A stretch of 38,012 bases of DNA from Haplomitrium mnioides (lineage: Eukaryota; Marchantiophyta; Haplomitriopsida; Calobryales), in the NCBI GenBank assembly GCA_049999725.1, contig JBNGIS010019059.1, positions 1-38,012 of the forward strand, in the 5' to 3' direction. Position 1 is the stretch's first letter, and each line of letters starts with the position of its first letter. Of this stretch, positions 30,890-38,012 are shown in pieces. A program made the position numbers and the translations under genes. The notes below the pieces were generated by a model. It worked only from the letters and a program-made list of their open reading frames with translations, did not search any database and had not been told where the DNA came from.

Positions 30890-32206
30890 TGCAAGCAAAA
30901 GCTCTTTGTTGTCAATCAAGTGGTCAAAGTTGAATCTTTCTTTGACATCTCCAATGGATCAACAGAAAGGCGTTCAACTTGGAATTTCCATATGGTTGTG
31001 GACCTTTCTTCATCCTCATCTAAAGGAGACCTTAAAATTCAAGATCAAAATGTTGTTGTCCAAAATCAAAATAATGAATCACTATCCCCGATAGCACCAC
31101 TCAAACAACGAGTGTTTTCAATTCAACTTGGACCTTGCAACAAGATTGGGAAATTTGAATTAAATCAAAATTTTTGGAACGAATCTTCAAGCAATAATTT
31201 GGGAAATGATTCTAGCAAAGAGTCTCAATCAATCAATATTTAGTCTGAGTTATCACCAAAGGCACCAATTATGTTACAAAAATATTTCCTAATGTTCTAG
31301 ATTTTGATGAAGATTTCGTTTTGGCATGGTGTAGTTCTTCCAATCCTCAAATAGGGCCTCATCATTCGAAGACTTATTGCGAAGGAACAAACAGTGTTTA
31401 TGATGATGATCAAGATCTTCAAGACAATGAATTATCTTTGATGGCTGGATTTGTCTACGAATTGAATCGACCAGCACAACATAAGAATTTTTTGTCTCGG
31501 CCAAAACCCAAAAGGATAAACACCAATTATGAAAATTCTTTGCAAAAAGTCCATCATGATGAGAGCTTTGTGAAGAAAAAGCTCAATCCAATGTCAATTT
31601 CTAAATTGAAGAGAATTTCATGTTGTTGAAATAATTGCTTGTCGTTGTGCAAGACAAACTTTTTGAAAATTGTGAGAGAAACATATTTTTGACAAAGCAC
31701 AAAGAATCGAGATATCACATTGTAGTGGGAAATACCAAGAAAAGACTCTAATTTGAAAAATTGGTTTACTCTCCTTGGTGGTACTGTTGTTTGTAGAAGA
31801 GCCTTCAAATTAATATTATCAATAGGGAATGATGGAATCTAAAGGATTCAAAATCTCAAAAATGTAGATCCTAGAGGCATTTTTGGAAAAAGAGAATTAT
31901 CTGCTAAAGGATTATTTGTATGTGAGTGGATGGATAGTTTTTTTCAAGGACATTGCAAGAGAATGCCCACTCACAAAGTTTATAACTTGCATGATGATTT
32001 TACAAAATTGGAAGTTTATAACTACTAGACAACTTATTTGAAAGAGAAAGATCCCGATTGCATTCTTAGTTTTTTGGGTTTTACAAAACATTAGAGAACT
32101 CATTTTCCAAATGTTAAAATTCCAAAGCGCAATAGATTTGCTATTTGTAAAACATATAGAGAAATAAAACAATTGCAAGAAAAATCTGTCTTTGATTCTG
32201 ACAAAG

Positions 32207-32924
32207 GTAACAAATTTCTTCTCTCTTAAAACCTTTGGTTAATGCATGCTCTTTTTTTGAGACTCAAAGCTTAGTTCTTGAGATGTTATGTTTTCTCAAC
32301 TTAGTACCAAAAGATATTCAAGATTTGTGTTGAGTATTTCTTACTAACTTGAGTTGTGAGAAGAGAGTCTATGCTCGCATAGGGTTTGTTGTTTTTAGTT
32401 TGAATCCAAACCTTGTGTACAATCGAATAAACAATGAAATGAATTTGACTATTGGTGGTGGCCTTAGCCTTGCAACAAATTTTCCTTTTGTTGCTTTGAA
32501 CCAAGAGCCCTTTGCTAGATAAACTATAGGAAGAATCGTTTTTGTTGTTTGCAAATCCTATGCGCGCATAGGTTTTATTCTTGTTTATTTCAAAACCAGT
32601 TGCAACAATAGTCAAAGCAAGCCAAGATATTGATGTTGTTGCTTTTGGTCCTATACGCAAATACGATCAGTTGTTGTCTCCACTAATCCTATGTGCGTAT
32701 AGGATATGTTATTGTTTTTTAATCCTTTGTGAACAAAGAGTCCAAGCTACCTTTGAAATTATAGTTCCAGTTTGAAATTATATTTTTCCATATTATAAAT
32801 ATATAGTTCCAGAAGAATATGAATAACATTCACAATGTTGTTGGTGACTTGATATTCAATCATTCTCTTTCTTCAAGGGTCTTCTTGACCTACAGAAACT
32901 TGAGAAGAAATTCTAGTTTGACAG
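32207..32924 (+). other. Intron or inserted element-end sequence within the transposase
   Basis: It begins GGTAACA after ...GACAAAG and can end at ...TTTGACAG, and joining these ends restores a GTT codon in phase, so it can be an intron. It holds near-palindromes at 32368-32383, 32557-32572 (CCTATGCGCGCATAGG, perfect) and 32688-32703, and a 14-base exact match CTTAAAACCTTTGG (32224-32237) to the left inverted repeat. This suggests that a terminal segment of a relative was inserted. It replaces the middle of the expected protein, so a deletion is also involved. Confidence 0.5.
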
Positions 32925-34369
32925 TTATTGTGCTCAACAAAATATTATATGACTTTGAAGGGCCACTACATGGAACTTTGTATCTTTAGTTGGACAACAC
33001 GACACAAAAGAATAATAATTCTATCTTATTTGGATTTTAGTCTCCTTATTACCAAGAATGTTTTTCCAAAAATCAAGGTGGGATTTCTCACGGTTGCCCA
33101 TACTCACAATCAAATCAATCAAATGTTCAACTGATTATCAGAACGTTTGAAACGTGTCAAGGCTTTCACGATTATAAGTCTTAGCAAGACGTTATAGTTA
33201 TCGTATAGTCCTAAACCTCAAGTAACTCTTTTGGTGGAAACTTGGGATTTCAAAATATTTCTTCAACAGCTTCCCTCTCTGGTCCAAAGAATACATGATA
33301 TTACCTTTAATCAACAATTCAAGTTTCCGCTGAATGATTCCAAGACAAAGATTTGGAGCAAACAGTTTTCAACAAATGAATTTTGGCTACCTCCGAATGG
33401 TGTTTGTCAACTCAAGTGCCTACCTGAAGTGGACAGAGAAATTTTAAGTTCAATGTTGATTCCTCTCAAGCCATATTCTGAAATCAAACGATCTCAAAAG
33501 GAAGAAAGAGAAGTTGATATCGAGAAAGTGGTCTTCGCAATAAGGGACAACATAAGTGAGAACTGCTACAAGTTCCTTACAGATTTCGATATTCAATGGT
33601 GGAATGACTGTTTTCTTGCCCAACAAGAGATTGTAGTCTTTATTCTTGAAAAAAAAAGATGAGGACTTGAAGTAGAATTCACCTTTCCACCTTCACAACC
33701 AACAAACACTTGTAATGATTCTCAAAATGTTTTTCTAGGTTCTCAGCTTGATGCTCAACAAACAAAAGAAGACACTCCAGTACAACAAATACTTTCTACA
33801 TGTTGAGCAATCTATGATGGAGCACCTAGACCGCGAGAAGGGACTCTTACCCACAATGCCCGATATGGGCACAAATTTGGCAATCTATATGAGATGAAAG
33901 CTAGAATGTTTATTTGTGTTGTTGCGTCTTTGGATCTAAAGAGCAGATTGTTTTGGGTTGCCAAAACCCTTCAAGTTTTGTCATTTGATGAGGAAGAACC
34001 CCTAAACCCGAAACGAGTACGTGTTCAATGGTTTGCTTGTGAGGTTGAGGATGTATTTTCTCAACAATACTTCCCAGAAAAAATAGCAACAACACAAGGG
34101 AAGCAAAAATTCAAGCTACATGTTGATGTACTTGATGTGACACAAGCTACAATTCTGTCTTTTGATTTTCTTCTTACACAAAAAAACCAATTGAGTAAAA
34201 CCACTCTAGCTACCATTGAATCAAATCTATTTGAAAACAAAAGACAAAAAGCAATCAATCTTGATATGTTTTAAGAGATTCAATCATTGTCATTAACATT
34301 GAGACAAATCAAGTAAATCTTGATGAATCTTTTGAAGATGAATCCAAAGAAGTCGATATAAGTGACTAA

Positions 34370-34620
34370 AGTAGTTTAAGAATTTTATTGTTTATTGTAT
34401 ACTTTCAATTATATTGTAATTTAAGATTATTATTTTATAAAATACGCGAGAATGATATGAATAAAATTTGTTGAATTTATTTGCCACCTTGAACTTTTTA
34501 GTGTAAATCATTCCAAATTGAATGTTATTTTTTGTAAATGAAACTTGAATCTTTAGTTAATATTTTCGTTTGGTTTGTAAAATATTTTCTTATCCAAAAT
34601 GCAATTATGTTCTTTCTTAG
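34370..34620. other. 3' region of the transposase pseudogene
   Basis: AT-rich and non-coding, with an AATAAA-like signal near 34460. It leads directly into the right inverted repeat. Confidence 0.45.
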
Positions 34621-34832
34621 TTTAGTGCTTGCTAGAAGAGTTTGAGGTTATTGTATTGCTTAAGCATCTGCCCAAATTGACTACTTATCTTTTGCTTCTA
34701 AGAACTTTGATGTAAAACTCCAAACCTTTGGCACACTTTGACTCAGATGTAAAGTTTTGACCCATTTTGATTTTAGATTCTAAATAAAAAAAAGAAATCT
34801 TCAGCGTGTGTAGAGTTTGTTGCAAAAAATAT
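34621..34832 (+). repeat. Long inverted repeat, right copy
   Basis: Pairs with 28224-28437 in inverted orientation. Near its outer end AGCGTGTGTAGAG (34803-34815) is a decayed version of the near-palindromic site. Twelve bases further out it is cut by an LTR start (34845), so the outer part of this end is not seen in the window. Confidence 0.8.
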
Positions 34833-36149
34833 AACCTTTAGTGTTGTCAGCCCCAAGGTCGGTTGCTTATCTTCTTTTCCATTGATTTGCGCTAATTTAA
34901 GGCTGAATTCCTGTTTCGGGACCTTTTATGGGAGGGGCTTTGCACCGAATTGACCCTAGCTCCTCTTAACACGCCCTGGAATCCCTCTACCATGTCCTGG
35001 GATGCCTGTCCCACTCTTCTGAAATGATTACAGCCTACCCTAGAATGGATTTGATGATTTGGACAAAACACTTACAACCACGCACACACCCACAGCCAAC
35101 ATGCTTCTTCTGAATAGCTTAATGTAATCAAATAACATAGTACAACATATACAAACATCAATTTAGGCCTGCTGGCCATGAACTTACACAATAGTTCTAC
35201 TTATTTACTATGACACCCACATCAAACTCCCACACACGCACCCATAGTCAGATAGTTTTCAACTTCTATCGCTAGAAGCCCTGAATTTACTTCCTCATGC
35301 TCAGAAGAGCTTTTCTTTAACTTCCACCTCTGGAAGACAGCCCTCCCAGCTGCTGGCCCTCACTCCAGTCCCTAAACACGCATCAAATTCCTCGATAGAA
35401 TCACCGAGCGCACTCTGTCAACCAAAACTCCAACCTAATGTTTCCTTAAAGAAATAAACACACAAATGCACCTCCCAAGGCGCACTAGATTCACTCAGGA
35501 CTTAACCTACTGCTCCTTCTGTGTTATGGAGTAGCTTCTGGTAGCACGAATGTTTGACACAGAGATAGAGAAAAAACAAACTACACCTACAGGTACCTCC
35601 CACTCGTCGTGATTTGAAGAAAAATGATGTCGCCCATGAGTTCTCGAAAAAGGTTTGCTTGCCCTGGCAGCACCTCTAGAGAGCTGGTCGCCTGTATGTC
35701 CCCCTTGACCCATTGTCCACCAAAATTTCTAGCCCCTCATGCCCAGCCGCAACACCTCCGGACTCTCTACTCTAGCCTCTCTTTGCTGCTTTACTCCTCC
35801 TTCCTGTCGCACACCCGATGCCACCTCCCGTCAATCCCTGACGTGAATCCTCATCAGCCTATACCCCCCACCCCTAGAGAGCTTGGGCATGAAAGTTCCT
35901 CACTTTTTGGCCCAACATCACCCCGCTTATCCCCTTGAATTGCTAACTTAAGCTTAGCCCAATTTGAAAGCTCTCTCTATTTTGTCCTCTAAGTTTAGAG
36001 GTCTTTAAATTTGGCCTTTCATAAAGTAGCTTTTGAGGTTTTTTCCCCCTTCCCTTCTTAGTCAGCCCTTGGTTTCATTTGTCTCATCTCCTACTTAACT
36101 TAGTTATTTTAGTTCATTTGTTCTTTTAATTCTCCTTCGCTGTAAGACT

Positions 36150-36309
36150 ATGCCCCGGTATCCTTCCCTGTTTGATTTCCTTCCTCTTGCTTCAGATCAA
36201 TCCTCCTCGTATGCTTCGCATGATCCTTGCGAAAATTATCACCTCCACCAGTGTCCTCGGTTTGATTATGAGGCACTTTATCATCCTTGTAAGCAGGTAA
36301 TGATTCTGT
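36150..36309 (+). CDS. Small Cys/His-containing open frame, unknown
   Basis: ATG at 36150 opens 53 codons to a TAG at 36309-36311. The peptide has an unusually ordered His/Cys stretch (CENYHLHQCPRFDYEALYHP, then Cys). The frame passes through CAGGTAATG near 36298, which could be a splice donor, so it might be a first exon. I recognise no family. It lies in, or just after, the diverged LTR, so it may equally be chance or an element leader peptide. Confidence that it is coding is low. Confidence 0.2.
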
Positions 36310-36311
36310 AG

Positions 36312-37915
36312 CAGCCCGCTCTTGTCATACTCAAATTTGTAGCACGGGACATCGAAGTCTTTCTAGAGGCAATCATCTTGACTAATCACCCCCCTTGCAT
36401 GCAAACATAGTCATTCTCACTTTGAAGACGATTTCCTTCAACATTGCCTTGAGGTTGCCTTCCCCTAGATGGTGCTATACTTCAATCGCAAGGAGATTGG
36501 TAGCTTCTTTTCCGATTGAAGAAAACTCCGCTTCGACTTCACGCTCTAGATCCAGCTCCAAAGACCTCCCGCATTGCACCCACAGATTGGGCAGAGCTCC
36601 TCTGCATGCCAGGTTCTGGTGTGGTCAATCCAAATTGATCAAGGATTTCCTCCCTCGTCACATCCTTTGATTCACCAATTCTCCTTGACAAGACGGGCAA
36701 TGTCTTCCGTGCATTGAATGGAGTAAATCTTCCTCACGGAGTTTTTTTTACCTTGAGGAACAACGTCTGGAGGGTATCATTGGTTGAATCCCCCGTAGAG
36801 ATTGCTTCTTTGGCTAGATTACTCAGTATTCCACTTGAATGTTCCCCAAGTCGGCATTTCACAAATTAGTCCCAAGTCAAAACGTGGATTGACAGGCATG
36901 CCACTCGGATCTTTCCGCCCTCATGTCTAGCTATGGGCAATTTGCCACTGCCCTTCTCCAACACCAACATACATGCTCACTCTTTCACAATCAATACAGA
37001 GGGAGACAAATTTCACCACCCGATCCGCTCATCCTGCTCTTCCTTCATCGAACCTTCTTTAGGCATGGGCCACTGTTTTGGATCCAGCTTCTACGATCAC
37101 AACATGGTCTCACAATGCACGTGAACAAGCGTCCTCATGCATATGCGATTCTTGTTGCGAAATTTTCCCAATGGCGATCCTCCTGCTGCGAAACCTCTGC
37201 AGCGAATTCCTCCTGAACTCCCTCTCACGATCAAACCTATTTGTGTCCCTGCGGGATGATTTCCTCCCCTGCGCTCAATTGGCTTATCTCTCTTCTGATC
37301 GCGTCTCCTCCTCGAATTCTGCCTTCCTCTCTCAAATTGCTTCTTCCCCCTCGCAATGATGCCCGACTCTCTGGATGATTTCTTAATCCCCAGCGAAACC
37401 TCCAAGCGAACTCTCCATCTCGAAATCCTCCCCTCTACTCGAATTCTCTCCCCCAGCAAAATTCTTCTGCACATGCACCCTCTCGTGGTTGAAACCTCTG
37501 CGCAAGGCTCCCCCGGCGCGATTGCAAGTTCTGTGCTACGCGAAGGCTGCCCTTGCTGAATTCCATCCCCCCTACATTCTTGCCTGATCGAAATTCGGTC
37601 TCCCTGCGCTGCTCGAATGCCCCTGGATCCAAATGGCTCCCTGTGTGAAAATGCTCCCTGAAGTGAAAATGGCTCCCTGCCTCGCGCCTCGCCCATTTGC
37701 ATCGCCTCGGCCTACTCTCCCCTGATTGAATTGTCCCCAGCCTTGATTATGTCCCCCCCCCCCGCAAGCCTGGATCAGTCCCTCTGGTCGATCATTGCCG
37801 ATCGATCGATTCAACTCGATCGATTGAGGCTGATCGATCAATCCTCAAGAGCTTGCCTCCCTGCGTCCTGCCCCCCTTGTCTTGGCTTGCATGGTGCGAC
37901 AGATACGGAGAAGAG
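36312..37915. other. GC-rich stretch without a recognisable gene
   Basis: Several overlapping frames are open on both strands (longest 37097-37702, minus), rich in Arg, Gly, Glu and Ser through base composition, without any domain pattern. 37789-37842 is a cluster of CGATCGAT/GATCGATC words. Confidence 0.45.
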
Positions 37916-38012
37916 CAAATGGAAATAAGGAGGGAGAGAAGGGAATGGAGCAAATGGAAATAAGGAGGGAGAGAAGGGAATGGAGCAAATGGAAATAAGG
38001 AGGGAGAGAAGG
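37916..38012. repeat. 35-bp tandem repeat, 2.8 copies, to the window end
   Basis: The unit starts CAAATGGAAATAAGGAGGG and recurs at 37916, 37951 and 37986 with no mismatch seen. It is purine-rich on the plus strand. The array continues past the window edge. Confidence 0.92.

Larger units (their letters stand above)
30764..34369 (+). pseudogene. Transposase-like gene (DUF7869-like), decayed
   Basis: A possible start is ATG 30764 (MALSEK). A 10-residue repeat (30770-30889) is followed by a Ser/Asn-rich region and an acidic NVLDFDEDF...VYDDDQDLQD region. From about 31600 one frame with only stop codons carries a Cys cluster (RISCC..NCLSLC), GGTVVCRRAFKLIL, DPRGIFGKRELS, CEWMDSFFQGHCKRMPTHKVY and FPNVKIPKRNRFAICKTYREIK (to 32206). 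After 32207-32924 the catalytic part appears: VLNKILYDFEGPL, LDNTTQKNNNSILFGF, then past a frameshift FPKIKVGFLTVAHTHNQINQMF (33061-33131). Homologues as I know them read QLDN...ENKN and GHTHEDIDQ.FS, so acidic positions have been lost. The end holds DIQWWNDCF and a FWVAKTLQV...VRVQWF segment; stop at 34367-34369. The central domain is missing. Family name from memory, to be checked by HMM. Confidence 0.62.
34845..38012 (-). mobile_element. Diverged LTR related to the central gypsy LTR (end not found)
   Basis: It starts TGTCAGCCCC like the central LTRs. 35265-35350 matches 10185-10260 closely (AGAAGCCCTGAATTTACTTC, TTAACTTCCACCTCT.GAAGACAG). 35430-35460 matches 10355-10385 (CCTTRARAGAATAAAC). 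Other parts have diverged, so it belongs to a sister family, inserted in the same orientation as 9500-12258. I cannot find a CTGACA-type end before 38012. Beyond about 36000 the match to the central LTR is lost, and the sequence may be internal or flanking. It contains C-rich stretches (37752-37763) and a 300-base region with repeated GCGAAACCTC words (37180-37510). Confidence 0.55.

Noticed and set aside
33894-34274. Possible BAH- or chromo-like fold (FWVAKTLQV...VRVQWF) as a separate gene
   Set aside because: The frame continues the transposase-like gene, and the resemblance is too short to name a domain.
36060-36070. AGTCAGCCC as another LTR start
   Set aside because: No TG end, no matching downstream LTR sequence and no target duplication.
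37097-37702. 201-codon minus-strand frame rich in Arg/Gly/Glu
   Set aside because: GC-rich low complexity with overlapping open frames on both strands; no recognisable motif.

Overview
This is nuclear DNA of a large, repeat-rich land plant. The evidence is kilobase-long LTRs nested in one another, degenerate Ty3/gypsy and Ty1/copia genes, GT..AG introns and AATAAA signals. A gymnosperm, fern or lycophyte would fit, but the sequence alone does not fix the species. I see no intact host gene, rRNA, tRNA or CRISPR. Almost everything readable is mobile-element sequence in several layers of decay. Two 100-base N runs (280-379 and 29082-29181) are assembly gaps.

Left part (1-9494): the 3' part of a 3.3-kb-type LTR (ends at 1719, '...CTACGACA') sits inside the RNase H region of a Ty1/copia relic (1720-2281, polypurine tract 2284-2294, LTR 2295-2540). 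That relic in turn interrupts a pseudogene (2541-3344) with the motif I half of a bacterial-type N6/N4 DNA methyltransferase. AT-rich DNA with no gene follows, apart from an old minus-strand gypsy gag/protease relic (7127-7879).

Centre (9495-25218): one minus-strand Ty3/gypsy insertion bounded by the perfect 5-bp duplication TTTAC. It has 2.76-kb LTRs (9500-12258; 19156-25213) and decayed gag, protease, RT, RNase H and integrase. It carries an extra 0.95-kb block (18205-19155: LTR end + second gag piece + second primer-binding site), as if two tandem copies had been fused by deletion. Its right LTR is split by a 3305-bp solo-LTR-like insertion (19599-22903, duplication ACACA) of the same family as bases 1-1719.

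Right part (25219-38012): an older minus-strand gypsy RT-RNase H-integrase relic (25250-27112) is followed by the most interesting object, an apparently cut-and-paste type element (about 27.4-34.84 kb). It has inverted repeats (28224-28437 / 34621-34832), arrays of a near-palindrome CCTATGCGCGCATAGG, and two divergently transcribed pseudogenes. On the minus strand is a ParB-like + N6/N4 methyltransferase gene (28472-30279). On the plus strand is a transposase-like gene of the LDN...HTHxxxDQxF (DUF7869-like) type (30764-34369). The methyltransferase relic at 2541-3344 is a second copy of the same gene and keeps the exon that this element has lost. A third, diverged LTR related to the central element starts at 34845 and cuts off the right end; it runs toward the window edge, which ends in a 35-bp tandem repeat.
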